A stretch of DNA of 64,000 bases from Moryella indoligenes (GCF_030812885.1 NZ_JAUSTO010000012.1:1-64000), one strand, 5' to 3'. Positions 48,923-58,763 are shown, counted from the first letter of the stretch. The notes: generated by a model not told the origin, from the letters alone. Numbers and translations: made by a program.

Positions 48923-51265
48923 TCACAGCTCTTTTGCAAGATAGGGAGCCGTGATGCTGTTTCCACTCCTCAGAAGCTCTGCCGCAGTTCCCGCAAAAAG
49001 GCAGTCCCCTCCGTCCATTCCACCGCCCGGCCCCATCTCGATGATATAATCCGCCTGCTTCATGACATCCAGACTGTGCTCAATCACAAAGAGCGTATTG
49101 CCATTGTCCACCATGCGCTGAAAAAGCCCCATCAGGCGCCGTATATCATTCAGGTGCAGTCCGTCCGTCGGCTCATCAATCACAAATATTCTGCCTCTCT
49201 CTTCCAGCTGACTCGCAAGCTTCACACGCTGCAATTCTCCGCCTGAGAGGGTCGTCATGGACTGATCCAGCTTAAGATACCCCAGACCGACACGAATCAG
49301 CACATCGAGCTTCTCTGCAAATATCTTATCCTGAAAGAAGGCTCTCGCCTGATTTACCGTCATCCCCATGACCTCCGCAATATTCTTTCCGCGAAACCGG
49401 TAGCGCAGAGCCTCTTCGGAATAGCGGCTCCCATGACAGGATTCACAGACAGTCTCTATGGAATCCATGTAGGCCATGTCGGAGACGATGATGCCCTTGC
49501 CCTTACAGAGCGGGCAGGCCCCCTTTGAGTTAAAGCTGAACCAGGAGGCACTCACGTGATTTTCCTTCGCAAAGAGCGCACGTATCGCATCTGCAATCTC
49601 CAGATAGGTTGCGGGCGTGGAGCGTAGATTGATTCCGATACTCTTCTGCTGTATCATAATGATTTCATTTCTGCCCGCATGATCCCTCTCATAGCTCCCG
49701 CGAAAAGCCTCCATGAGAGAGCTCTTCCCGGATCCGGCCACGCCTACGATCACTGTGAGCACCCCCAGCGGAAGCCGGAGCGTGAGATCCCTGAGATTAT
49801 GAAGCTCTGCGTGTGAGAGTGTGTACCAGTCCCGCGGTCTCCGACAGCTCTGCCTCATCGGGAGGCGCTCCCGGAGCATCTGGCCCGTCAGCGTATCCGA
49901 GCGCAGCAGCCCCTCATAGCTCCCCTCATACATGATATTCCCACCGGAAATTCCTGCTCCCGGCCCCATATCCACGATGTGATCCGCAAGTCGGATGATC
50001 TCCCGGTGATGCTCCACAATGAGCACGGTATTTCCGTGTGCCTTCAGCTTTTTCAGGGAGTTTTTGAGATTCTGTATATCCTTTGGATGCAGACCCACAC
50101 TTGGCTCATCCAGCACATAGAGCATATCTGTGAGCGGAGAGTTGATGTAGCGGGCTATCTTGATGCGCTGTGCCTCTCCGCCGGAGAGCGTGTCTGTTCC
50201 GCGGGACAGAGAGAGATAACCCAACCCTATCTCTGTCAGCGCAGAGAGCCGTTTTGTAATCTCGCGCTTCAGATCCACCGCCAGAGGATCCTCAATGCGC
50301 TGCACAAACTCCGCCGCCTCCGGAATTGGCAGCTCACAGAGCTCCGCGATATTTTTCCCCAGTATCTTACAGCTCCGCACCCGCTCGTTCAGGCGACTCC
50401 CGCCGCAGACCGGGCAGCTGTGCTCGTGAAGCATTCCATCCAGATATTTTTTGTAGACCTCTCCCTCCCTGGAATTAATGATGCTGCGGTACATGCGGGG
50501 ATAGATGCCCTCAAATTTTGCGGTCTTCGGCCAGTTCGCGGGCGGGTTTTTGAGCCGTATCTGCGGAGAATAGAGAAAGAGCTCCAGCTCCTCGGGCGAG
50601 TAGTCGCGTATCTTTTTATTCAGATCAAAGAGTCCGCTGTAGGCGTAGCGCTTCCAGCGCCAGGCGCCGGTGGTAAAGGCCGGATAATTGATGACCCCCT
50701 CATCATTCAGGCACTTGTCGAAATCCACCAGCTTATGAATATCCAGATCCCGCACAAAGCCCAGCCCGTCACAGCGCTCACAGCTCCCTGCGGGATGGTT
50801 GAAGGAGAAGGTATCCGAGTAGCCGACAAAGGGCTGCCCCACGCGGGAATAGAGGAGCCGCAGCAGCGCATAGATATCCGTATAGGTTCCGACTGTGGAG
50901 CGAGAATTCGCCGCCGGCTTCTTCTGATCGATCACAATGGTCACCGGAAGATTCTCAACCTGCTCTACCTTCGGTCTGCCGTACTTTGGAAGAAACTGCT
51001 GCACAAAGCTTGGAAAGGTCGCATTCAGCTCACGCCGGGAGGCCGCCGCTATGGTATCGAGGCAGAGCGAGGATTTTCCGGAACCGGAGACACCGGTGAA
51101 TACCGTGATTTTCTTCTTCGGGATGCGGAGCGAAACCTCCCTCAGATTGTTCTCCGAGGCACCCCTGATCTCAATATATCCCGCATCTGTGTTCTCACCG
51201 GCGCTTTCCCTGAACTGCTCCGCTTCAGCCCCCTCTGCGCATCTCTTCTCCTGCATCTCCTTCAT
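48923..51265 (-). CDS. UvrA-like ABC ATPase (excinuclease A paralogue)
   Basis: A 780-residue UvrA-like protein with two ABC modules: Walker A GVSGSGKSSL and GVAGSGKSSLM, signatures LSGGEAQRIKIARYI and LSGGELQRVKLASQL, and Walker B VLDEPSVGLH and VIDEPTDGLH. Zinc motifs CERCDGLGF, CPVCGGSRL, CPLCKGKG and CESCHGSRY remain. It is shorter than true UvrA (about 940 residues) and lacks most of the UvrB-binding insertion, as in class III UvrA or drug-resistance relatives. The start is uncertain: ATG 51265 follows AAGGAAAGG, while GTG 51334 is also possible. A TetR gene lies upstream on the same strand. Confidence 0.88.
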   Translation of the reverse strand: MKEMQEKRCAEGAEAEQFRESAGENTDAGYIEIRGASENNLREVSLRIPKKKITVFTGVSGSGKSSLCLDTIAAASRRELNATFPSFVQQFLPKYGRPKVEQVENLPVTIVIDQKKPAANSRSTVGTYTDIYALLRLLYSRVGQPFVGYSDTFSFNHPAGSCERCDGLGFVRDLDIHKLVDFDKCLNDEGVINYPAFTTGAWRWKRYAYSGLFDLNKKIRDYSPEELELFLYSPQIRLKNPPANWPKTAKFEGIYPRMYRSIINSREGEVYKKYLDGMLHEHSCPVCGGSRLNERVRSCKILGKNIAELCELPIPEAAEFVQRIEDPLAVDLKREITKRLSALTEIGLGYLSLSRGTDTLSGGEAQRIKIARYINSPLTDMLYVLDEPSVGLHPKDIQNLKNSLKKLKAHGNTVLIVEHHREIIRLADHIVDMGPGAGISGGNIMYEGSYEGLLRSDTLTGQMLRERLPMRQSCRRPRDWYTLSHAELHNLRDLTLRLPLGVLTVIVGVAGSGKSSLMEAFRGSYERDHAGRNEIIMIQQKSIGINLRSTPATYLEIADAIRALFAKENHVSASWFSFNSKGACPLCKGKGIIVSDMAYMDSIETVCESCHGSRYSEEALRYRFRGKNIAEVMGMTVNQARAFFQDKIFAEKLDVLIRVGLGYLKLDQSMTTLSGGELQRVKLASQLEERGRIFVIDEPTDGLHLNDIRRLMGLFQRMVDNGNTLFVIEHSLDVMKQADYIIEMGPGGGMDGGDCLFAGTAAELLRSGNSITAPYLAKEL

Positions 51266-51350
51266 CCTTTCCTTCTGAATGATATCAAATGAATCGCTGA
51301 AACCCAGAGGCTCCAGCGATCCCTTGATCAGCACTTCCCTTTCCCTGCTC

Positions 51351-53447
51351 TTAATAAAGCCACCATTCGGTATTTTCCGCATCCTTATAGTAGCGCTGTA
51401 TAGGGTTGATGCTTCCGTTTCGCATCTCAAACACCTCCCACACCGTGCCGGGTACCGCTGTCGGCACATGGAAGGTAGCAATAAGACCATTTTCCGAATA
51501 CACATCCACTCTTGCATTGGAATATGACATTTCATAGCTGTCAAAGCGATATTCCCGGAGATTGGTGTAATCCGTCACACAGTACTTGTAATAATCATTG
51601 CTGTTGTACGCCTTGATTGTAACCGTCTCCGGTCCGTATGAAGATTGATCATCCACATCGAGCTCATTGTCCGCTCCGTCGCGCATATTGCAGTACCAGA
51701 CATGATCTGCTCTTCCGCCCACCACCGAGAAGAGATGCGAATCCAGATCATACGGGCGCTCTCCCCAGCTCAGAACCACTCTGTACTCACCGCTGTTCAT
51801 CTTCGGTGTCGCGTAGAATTCATATACATTCATATCCTTGAACGCATTTGCGATAAAGTCATAGTACATGTTTTCATAACCCGGCGCCTGAACCTCCATG
51901 GTATATCCGCCGGTCGGAAGGCTGAGCTCAACGCTTCCATCCACTCCGGAAACCAGGCTCGAGAAGACATCTCCACTGCGATTATTGAGTCCCTCCCTGA
52001 TGTTCACCTCGGCGCCCGAAAGCGGCTGCATACCGCTGCCACTGGTATTATAGTTGAGTGCATCTCCCAGTATCACCCTCACTCCGGCCTTGTCCTCATT
52101 TACATCAAACAGATAAGCACTGTCAACAAAGAGCTCCAGTGCGCCGTCTCCCGTATGCAGTGCATACAGGAGACAGTCCTTGTGTGCCGCCTGCGATATC
52201 TTCAGATTATAGCTGTATTCCCTCATGGGAACATTGATCGAGTACTCACCATTTCCGTTCGTCGTGGCATCATAAAGAGCTCCCCGGAAGTCCGAGGTGC
52301 ACAGTGTCACCTGACTGCCTGCCACAGGATTGCCCGCCGAATCGAACACATTTCCCTTGATCTGCGTGATACCCTCCTGATTCTGTACAAGCTGATAGGT
52401 ATTATACGCCGCATTGATGATATTTCTCTCCGCTGCATCAAAGCTTGCCCGGTCTGCCTCCGACAGCGAGCTGTAATAGATCATAGTCCTGGAATTAAAC
52501 TGATTTTTCATCCGTCTTGCCTCAGCGGCTCCGAGAATATGGTTTCTGATATCACTTCCATTTATGATGCGCCAGGTGACGAGACAGTCGTTATGAAAGA
52601 GAAATCTCTCACCGGATTTGTCCGGCGTCGCATGAGAGGAAACATAATTATCCGTATAGTACTTGTACACAAAGCTCACCTTCGCATCGTTTGTGTAGTA
52701 ATACTCCATGACCTCCAGCCCCTGATTCAGGTACTCAATACTGATAATCTTGTTAATGACATCGGAATACGGATTTTTATAAATTTCATATTCGATCTTA
52801 TTGCCGGTGGCCTGTCTGATCCACTGCCTCCTCATCAGCGTGCACAGATTCTTATTGGCATAGCCACTGTGATTCTCATATCCCTCCAGTGCATAGAACA
52901 CACTTTGATCCCAGGTGTATTCCGCATTGCGCGCGCCGGGCGCATAGTTATCATCATAGCTGTCCAGGCTGAGTGTATCATTCACACCGGAATTGCAGCC
53001 CACAATCTGATTCTTCAGGCTTTCCTCTTCCCCCGTAAGCTGCCTGAACGCAAATTGTGTCCCCGGCTGCTCTTCCGGACTCTCTCCCACAGCGCTCTGT
53101 CTCTCTTCCGCGCTCCCCTGACTCGCCGCAGAAGCTCCGCCGCCGGAGGTACGGGACGGAGCGCTCTGACCGCGTCCCACATTGGCCAAGGTTCCGGAGG
53201 GTCTGCTCATGGCGGACTTCAAATAATTCATACCTGCCACTGCTCCGATGGCAACAAATATAACGCACAGAGCTGCTGCCGCAATCCAGACTGTCGGACT
53301 TTTATCAAGCGGCGCTTTCTTTGCATCTGTACCCTTTGCGTAAGCGCCTCCTACATCCTCTGTCCGCGCTTCCTCCAGCTGTTTTCCACATTCTGTGCAA
53401 AACTTCGCGCCGTCCGGCAGCGACTCCCCGCAATTTTTGCAAATCAT
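51351..53447 (-). CDS. Zinc-ribbon, single-pass membrane protein with surface beta domains
   Basis: A 698-residue protein with an N-terminal zinc ribbon (CKNCGESLPDGAKFCTECG), one membrane helix at about 55-77, a Ser/Gly-rich linker, and a large outside part. The middle includes two carboxypeptidase-regulatory-like beta domains (IKGNVFDSAGNPVAGSQVTL and the later PLSGAEVNIREG segment), and the C-terminus has a DUF2135-like pattern (YRVVLSWGERPYDLDSHLF and LDVDDQSSYGPETVTI). Such zinc-ribbon proteins are common in Lachnospiraceae but uncharacterised. Function unknown; a surface role with a cytoplasmic ribbon is inferred from topology. Confidence 0.8.
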   Translation of the reverse strand: MICKNCGESLPDGAKFCTECGKQLEEARTEDVGGAYAKGTDAKKAPLDKSPTVWIAAAALCVIFVAIGAVAGMNYLKSAMSRPSGTLANVGRGQSAPSRTSGGGASAASQGSAEERQSAVGESPEEQPGTQFAFRQLTGEEESLKNQIVGCNSGVNDTLSLDSYDDNYAPGARNAEYTWDQSVFYALEGYENHSGYANKNLCTLMRRQWIRQATGNKIEYEIYKNPYSDVINKIISIEYLNQGLEVMEYYYTNDAKVSFVYKYYTDNYVSSHATPDKSGERFLFHNDCLVTWRIINGSDIRNHILGAAEARRMKNQFNSRTMIYYSSLSEADRASFDAAERNIINAAYNTYQLVQNQEGITQIKGNVFDSAGNPVAGSQVTLCTSDFRGALYDATTNGNGEYSINVPMREYSYNLKISQAAHKDCLLYALHTGDGALELFVDSAYLFDVNEDKAGVRVILGDALNYNTSGSGMQPLSGAEVNIREGLNNRSGDVFSSLVSGVDGSVELSLPTGGYTMEVQAPGYENMYYDFIANAFKDMNVYEFYATPKMNSGEYRVVLSWGERPYDLDSHLFSVVGGRADHVWYCNMRDGADNELDVDDQSSYGPETVTIKAYNSNDYYKYCVTDYTNLREYRFDSYEMSYSNARVDVYSENGLIATFHVPTAVPGTVWEVFEMRNGSINPIQRYYKDAENTEWWLY

Positions 53448-53518
53448 ATGCCTTCTCCTTCGTCCTGTTTTAGCCTGTGCCTCACTTACATTTCCGCACT
53501 CCTTCTGCGGGAATCACC

Positions 53519-54136
53519 TCACACGTCGCCCTCCGCCGGACGCTTTTCCCCCGCTTCAGGCACGCGCACATGACCGAAGAGTATAGGCATGAGCCTCCGC
53601 GTCTGTTCTCCCAGAGAGTAGCTTCCATCACAAATGCAGTAGTCATAGATGATAGCCCGCTCACAGATGGAGTAGAGATGCGCAACCTCATAGTAGGGCA
53701 TGCTGGTGATGATCTGGCCGCGCCGCTGCCCTTCGTCAACCAAATGGGTCACCATGCGGTAGTAGAAGCGGTTTTGATTCAGAAGATGCTTGTCCCCCTT
53801 CGTGACCACCTGCGAGGAATAGAGGTAGGCAAGCAATCCCAGCGGAATATCCTGCTCTATCATGTCGTGTACACAGTAGCAGAGATAGAGCAGCTTATCA
53901 TAGCTGTTCATCTCAGGATCCAGTGTCTGCATGACTTCCTCGTACTTTGCATCAAAGATTTCATGCAGAGAGGCAAGCAGTGCATCCTTCCCGCTGAAGT
54001 AGTGATAAAAGCTTCCCTTTGAGCTCTCTGAGAGCGCCACAATATCATCAATTGTCGTGGCCTCATAGCCCTTCTCACTGAAGAGCTTCCAGGCCGCCTT
54101 TGTGATCTTTGCCTTGGTTATGTTTTTTCTCCCCAT
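53519..54136 (-). CDS. TetR/AcrR-family transcriptional regulator
   Basis: A 205-residue TetR-family regulator with N-terminal helix-turn-helix (residues about 8-54, KITKAAWKLFSEKGYEATTIDDIV... SSKGSFYHYFSGKDALL) and a helical ligand domain. Its ligand cannot be told from sequence. It starts 32 bases after the CapA-like gene and precedes the zinc-ribbon and UvrA-like genes on the same strand, so any of these could be its target; UvrA-like ATPases are sometimes controlled by TetR repressors in resistance loci. Confidence 0.92.
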   Translation of the reverse strand: MGRKNITKAKITKAAWKLFSEKGYEATTIDDIVALSESSKGSFYHYFSGKDALLASLHEIFDAKYEEVMQTLDPEMNSYDKLLYLCYCVHDMIEQDIPLGLLAYLYSSQVVTKGDKHLLNQNRFYYRMVTHLVDEGQRRGQIITSMPYYEVAHLYSICERAIIYDYCICDGSYSLGEQTRRLMPILFGHVRVPEAGEKRPAEGDV

Positions 54137-54168
54137 TCCCCTCTTCCTTTCCTCTGTGCGTTCGCGGC

Positions 54169-56106
54169 TCAGAAATGCAGTTCCTGCTTCTCCCGGTATC
54201 TCTCAAAGCTCTCCCACAGCTTCTTCAGCGAGAGCGCTTCTCCGCGCCTGCTGATAACATGCTGTGCTGCAAGTTCATCTGTGTAGTCCGAAAGAAAATA
54301 AACCTCGGTCTTTCCTTTCCCCCAGTGGCAGATCAGCGGAAGTAGTTCATACTCTGAGACCACTGTTCTCCCCTGCTTCTCCTGCTGCATTTTTGCATCA
54401 GTCACATCCAAGGCTGCGGCTGATGCTGCATTTGCTTCCATTTCATCCCAGGTCTTTGTAATCGTAATGCTCGCAGCTCCCCCGAGCACCGTCTCCGGTC
54501 TGTCCTGATTTGAGATAAAATTTCCCAGACTGCAAAACACCACTGCGGTATTCCCGGCCTCTGTTCTGACTCTACCATAGGGCTGCAGCACATGCGGATG
54601 CGTGCAGAGTATCAGATCTGCTCCTGCATCTGCCAGCTCCCGTATCCAGGCCTTCTGCTCCTCCGTAGGCTCCGGGGCATACTCCTCTCCTATGTGCAGG
54701 AAACAGATCGAAAGGTCTGCCTCGCGCTCCGCAACTGCCAGTGCTTCAAGGAGCTTCTGCTTTTCGGAAAGCAGATCAACCCTCCACTCCTCTCCCTCGG
54801 GCAGCCGCCTGCCGTTCAGCCCATAACTGTAGTTAAACAGGGCGAGGCAGATCCCATTTTTCCTCAGATACCGGATCTCTCCCGCCTCCTTCTCCGACTC
54901 ATGGAGACCTAGCACGCAGACCTCTGGATGATTCTTCCAGAATTGCAGTGTGTCCTCTATCCCCTCTGTTCCCTGATCGAGGCTGTGATTATTTGCAGCC
55001 GTGACGATCTGAAAGCCTGCCCCGGCGAGTGCGCTTCCGACCTCCACCGGGGAGGCGAAATTGGGGAAATCACTGTAACGGCTCCTGTCCTCTATAAAAA
55101 TCGTTTCCTGATTGACTGCTGCCAAATCATATTCCTGAATCCGCTCGCGGACATGCGCATAGAGCGGGGAGAAGTCATAGCTGCCTGTCTCCGGGTCAAA
55201 GGCATTCCTGTAAATGCCGGCATGAATCAGATTGTCGCCGACCGCGAGCAGAGTCAGTCTGCTGCTCTGCTCTCTGAAACCCGCATGCAGCAGCGGGTTC
55301 CGACCGGGCATCTCACCACGCGGTACACCTGCTGCTGCAAGCTCTGTCTCCGTCCTTTCCTCTTCCACGAGCTTCAGCCCAAATCCGCTCCACACAAAGT
55401 AGCTCTCTCTCCCATCCGGCTGCTGCACGGACAGTCTTCCGCTCTCATCGAGACTCCAATCCCGGATCGGAATGCTGCTGGCCGACGACATCCACATGGA
55501 GCGGAGCGCTCCCTGCTCAAAGCGATAGATAAAGACATGCTGGGAGTAATCCTCATCATTCTTTTCTATCCAGAAGGGCAAGTGATTTCCGAAGCTTCCC
55601 CGCTTCCAGACCAAAAGGAGCAGCTCCGGCTGCCCGTCCCCGTCTATATCTCCAAGCTGCATATCCGATACCTTCCAGCTCTTCTCGCTCTCAAAGATAC
55701 AGCTATCCCCCTCGCCCGAATTCAGGCGGAGGCTGCTGTCAGCATCATATTTCGCCGCCCTCTCCGCTCCGTCCCTGTGCAGATACAGAGAGAAGCGCTG
55801 CTGATGGAGTTTTGCCGTCCCCTCCTGTCCTTCCCCCGGTAAAATTCGCAGCTCCTTTTCATGCCACTGTATCCACGGAGGAAGCAGAGCGTCAGTCTCA
55901 CGCTCCATCAGCAGCTTCTGCACAGCGGCATCCGCCTGCATGATATCCTGTGCCGCAGATCGTTCTGCAGCTTGTGCTGCTTCCCTGCGCGGCACAACAG
56001 CAGTACAGCCTGAAAGCAGCCATGCCGGCAGCAGGAGAAGGAGCGCTGCGAACACTCCCGCAGCAGCCCTTCTGCACCCGCGCTGCCGGCTCTCTGCCCG
56101 TCTCAT
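54169..56106 (-). CDS. CapA-like metallophosphatase lipoprotein
   Basis: A 645-residue lipoprotein (lipobox LLSGC near residue 33) in two parts. The N-terminal half has an MQLGDIDGDGQPELLLLVW motif like FG-GAP/VCBS calcium repeats. The C-terminal half (from about residue 290) is a CapA/PgsA-type poly-glutamate capsule domain: LLAVGDNLIHAGIY, LAAVNQETIF, TAANNHSLDQGTEGI, FLHIGEEYAPEPTEEQ and CTHPHVLQPYG. CapA proteins of this kind lack proven chemistry outside capsule synthesis. It starts 1 base after the DUF3160 stop, so the two are coupled. A longer frame to 56190 is rejected because the lipoprotein signal starts at 56106. Confidence 0.88.
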   Translation of the reverse strand: MRRAESRQRGCRRAAAGVFAALLLLLPAWLLSGCTAVVPRREAAQAAERSAAQDIMQADAAVQKLLMERETDALLPPWIQWHEKELRILPGEGQEGTAKLHQQRFSLYLHRDGAERAAKYDADSSLRLNSGEGDSCIFESEKSWKVSDMQLGDIDGDGQPELLLLVWKRGSFGNHLPFWIEKNDEDYSQHVFIYRFEQGALRSMWMSSASSIPIRDWSLDESGRLSVQQPDGRESYFVWSGFGLKLVEEERTETELAAAGVPRGEMPGRNPLLHAGFREQSSRLTLLAVGDNLIHAGIYRNAFDPETGSYDFSPLYAHVRERIQEYDLAAVNQETIFIEDRSRYSDFPNFASPVEVGSALAGAGFQIVTAANNHSLDQGTEGIEDTLQFWKNHPEVCVLGLHESEKEAGEIRYLRKNGICLALFNYSYGLNGRRLPEGEEWRVDLLSEKQKLLEALAVAEREADLSICFLHIGEEYAPEPTEEQKAWIRELADAGADLILCTHPHVLQPYGRVRTEAGNTAVVFCSLGNFISNQDRPETVLGGAASITITKTWDEMEANAASAAALDVTDAKMQQEKQGRTVVSEYELLPLICHWGKGKTEVYFLSDYTDELAAQHVISRRGEALSLKKLWESFERYREKQELHF

Positions 56107-56107
56107 C

Positions 56108-58501
56108 TCACCAGTTCCAGTCACGGGTAAAGCTCTGCGTCCACTCCGGCTGTGAAAGCTGCCCACTGTTTCGGTAGACTCCGGATGCATCCTGCTGCAG
56201 TCCCATCATAATACGCCACTCCTCGTCGGTCAGCCGCCTGTCATACGGGAATTCATAGTAGCTGTAGACACTTCCCACCGCAATGCGGAGAGAGCCGTCT
56301 ATTGGTACCAGCACATAGATGCATGCGCACTCCCCGGTGCCAAGCTCCAGAACTCTGCCATAGCCGGTCGCTACATCGGTGATCAGGGCCGACGGAAAGT
56401 TCCGTGTATATAGACCTGTACCCGCTGCTTCCGCTTCTTCCTGATATACTTCTCTCCAGAAATGCTCGATCTGGCCCCCGTAGGTTCGGATCAGCTCATA
56501 TTCCGCATCCGTCCGGGGTGTATCCGCAAGCTCCTTTTCCGAGATTGTCCGGAGCTGCCCGATCAGCTGTTTCAACAGGTTCAGATTGTTTTTATCACTC
56601 TCGCCGAGAATCCCATAGCGCTCCAGTCCGCTCTCCGTCGCCTCTGACAGCGTGTAAAGGCGGCCCCAGAGCTCCGGCTCCGGCTCCACATAGCCCCGGT
56701 CATCCAGGAGCGGCGGATCATCGCTTCCCATTTCCACCATCACCTGCTTTGCGTACAGCACAGTATCGTGCTTCAGCTCCGTATAGCTTCCGAGAAAGCT
56801 CTGAAGATTCTTCCTGTTCCACTCCTCGCTCTGCATGAAGAGCGGGTAGCCACCATTCTTGTTCTCCAGCAGCGGACGCAGCGTATACAGCCAGCGGCTG
56901 TACAAACTTGCGTTCCAGAAGTCATCCCCTGCCGCAGCGAGATCCCTGCGCAGCCGTTCCATATGTTCCGTGTATCCGGGGAAGCGGTCTTCCCCTGCTG
57001 CTCTCAGAATATTCAGTGCCGCATCTGAGCCAAAGGCCGCCGGAACATCAAGCCCGGAGGGCAGATCTCTCTTCTCTCCGTTTATCTCCTGCACCTCGTT
57101 ATACATCAGCTTCTGAAGGATCACCTCATCTGCGGAAAAGCGCTGTCCCATAAAGCGGAAGCCACGTATCTCATTCTCCCGCGCCTCTCCGGTATTTCTA
57201 TCATGCAGAGTGCGGTTGATAAGGGTGTGAACATTCTCCTGCGCCTCTCCGGTATTTCTCTCATCTGTAAATACGGAATTAATCTTTGGCGGCTCTGCCA
57301 TCTTTGTCAGCTCGTGGAACTTGCTCCAGCCCTGCTCATTTCCGATCAGCTGAGTGAGCTCGGCCTGCTCTCCATATGCAGCTTCAATCAGCGGTTCGTA
57401 CTCATAATATCCGTTGTCATCGCTGCTTCCGGCGAAGAAGCTCGTCACGGTATAAAGGCTCTCCCAGCCGGAAAGCCCGTTCTCTCTCAGGGCAAGCGTC
57501 ATAAGAAGCGCGGCGCGGTCAAGCACTTCCTTGCTCTGCGCGAAGTTCAGCCTTCCATACCACATCATCGCCCGGAAATATTTCTCCAGCTGCACATCGC
57601 CCGCATAGTATCCGCGCGGCATATACTGGGAGAAATCTTCGGGGTCTCCCGTGAGGGAGGGATATATCCCGTCTGCTTCCCGCACATGATTGAGCTGTTC
57701 CTCCACCTGTTCCCGCAGCTCCGCCGGAATGTCTCCTCCCGCTTCCATCAGCTCAGAAGCTACGCCGAAGAAAAGGGTGTTCAGCTTTGCAGCTGCCTCC
57801 CACTCTGTGCCTCGCAGCGTCTCAAGCTGTGCGCCGCTCCTCTCCAGCATGTCAGCAGAAAGCCGGGTCAGTTCCGGTGCAAGGTATTCCCGCTCTGTGT
57901 TCTTCATGAGCCGCATGAAATACAGATGATAGGTATGCATCATGGAATCCACAGTGACAAAATTCGGAATATATCTGTAGCGATTCCACTCATAGACCTC
58001 AAAAAATTCGTCATAGCTGGAAGGCGCCACCAGAAAATAATTCTGTCCAAGCAGCTCACGCTGCCCTTCACTCATTTGCAGACCACTGTGGTTTGCATTT
58101 ATGACGTTCGAAAAATCCGGATTCAGAGAAACTTCCGGTACAGCCGGCCGATTCTCGCTATGCAGCAGTGTAATGCCGTCAAACAGTGTCGGTCGGCAGA
58201 GCGCCATCACCTCTGCAGCAGCCGGCTTTGCCTCTCCTGTAAACCGGCCCCCCTTCTGCTTTTCGGCCTCCTTCTGCCTCTGCTCCTCCCGGCCTGCCAC
58301 CCTCTCCTCAGAGCGCATCAGCTTCCACATGGAGAAAGCGCCGCCTCCCACAAAGCCCAGCGCCAGAGAGAGCAGCAGAAACAACAGCAGCTTCATAAAA
58401 AAGGGCATTCCCCCTCTGCTGCCGCCTCCCCCAGGCGGTCTCTGAACCGTCTCCGGCGCATGCTCCGGTCTGCCTTCCATATCTCGCTTTGGACGATACA
58501 T
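56108..58501 (-). CDS. DUF3160 membrane-anchored protein
   Basis: A 797-residue protein with a cytoplasmic Pro/Gly-rich N-terminus, one membrane helix (about 36-60) and a large outside domain of the DUF3160 family, seen in NFVTVDSMMHTYHLYFMRLM, RAMMWYGRLNFAQ and the C-terminal FPSALITDVATGYGRVLELGTGE. DUF3160 proteins have no established function. A 60-bp internal duplication (57172-57264) gives two RNTGEAxEN segments. GAGGAG precedes the ATG. It is translationally coupled to the CapA-like lipoprotein gene, so the two may work together at the cell surface. Confidence 0.85.
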   Translation of the reverse strand: MYRPKRDMEGRPEHAPETVQRPPGGGGSRGGMPFFMKLLLFLLLSLALGFVGGGAFSMWKLMRSEERVAGREEQRQKEAEKQKGGRFTGEAKPAAAEVMALCRPTLFDGITLLHSENRPAVPEVSLNPDFSNVINANHSGLQMSEGQRELLGQNYFLVAPSSYDEFFEVYEWNRYRYIPNFVTVDSMMHTYHLYFMRLMKNTEREYLAPELTRLSADMLERSGAQLETLRGTEWEAAAKLNTLFFGVASELMEAGGDIPAELREQVEEQLNHVREADGIYPSLTGDPEDFSQYMPRGYYAGDVQLEKYFRAMMWYGRLNFAQSKEVLDRAALLMTLALRENGLSGWESLYTVTSFFAGSSDDNGYYEYEPLIEAAYGEQAELTQLIGNEQGWSKFHELTKMAEPPKINSVFTDERNTGEAQENVHTLINRTLHDRNTGEARENEIRGFRFMGQRFSADEVILQKLMYNEVQEINGEKRDLPSGLDVPAAFGSDAALNILRAAGEDRFPGYTEHMERLRRDLAAAGDDFWNASLYSRWLYTLRPLLENKNGGYPLFMQSEEWNRKNLQSFLGSYTELKHDTVLYAKQVMVEMGSDDPPLLDDRGYVEPEPELWGRLYTLSEATESGLERYGILGESDKNNLNLLKQLIGQLRTISEKELADTPRTDAEYELIRTYGGQIEHFWREVYQEEAEAAGTGLYTRNFPSALITDVATGYGRVLELGTGECACIYVLVPIDGSLRIAVGSVYSYYEFPYDRRLTDEEWRIMMGLQQDASGVYRNSGQLSQPEWTQSFTRDWNW
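57172..57264 (-). repeat. 60-bp-period direct repeat inside the DUF3160 gene
   Basis: A 33-base segment at 57172-57204 recurs at 57232-57264 with two differences, exactly 60 bases apart and in frame. It encodes a repeated Arg-Asn-Thr-Gly-Glu-Ala segment in a likely loop. Confidence 0.85.
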
Positions 58502-58624
58502 AGCTGGTCTCCTCTCGCATAATAATATATTGCATCAGCTTACTAATACGAGTGTATCATCGCCTCGCGCCGGTGTAAATCCTCTGTGCAGCGGATTGAT
58601 TCGGAATGAAGCGGGTGTACCATT

Positions 58625-58670
58625 AAAAGGGCAGCGGGCGGATGGTTTCCCATCGGCCCGCTGCCCTTTT
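58625..58670. terminator. Bidirectional terminator after hypD
   Basis: A 15-bp stem (58625-58639 with 58656-58670) is flanked by AAAA and TTTT and holds a smaller GATGG/CCATC hairpin. On the minus strand it ends the hypE-hypD transcript. The rest of 58502-58763 carries no gene and no promoter I could define for the DUF3160 gene. Confidence 0.85.
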
Positions 58671-58763
58671 GTCATAAGAAAGAATGCGCAGCGACCCTTC
58701 TTCCGTGCTTCCAGTGCAGATCGCGATGCACCGCCTTCACGGCCTCAGTGCCCCACTCCGGCA

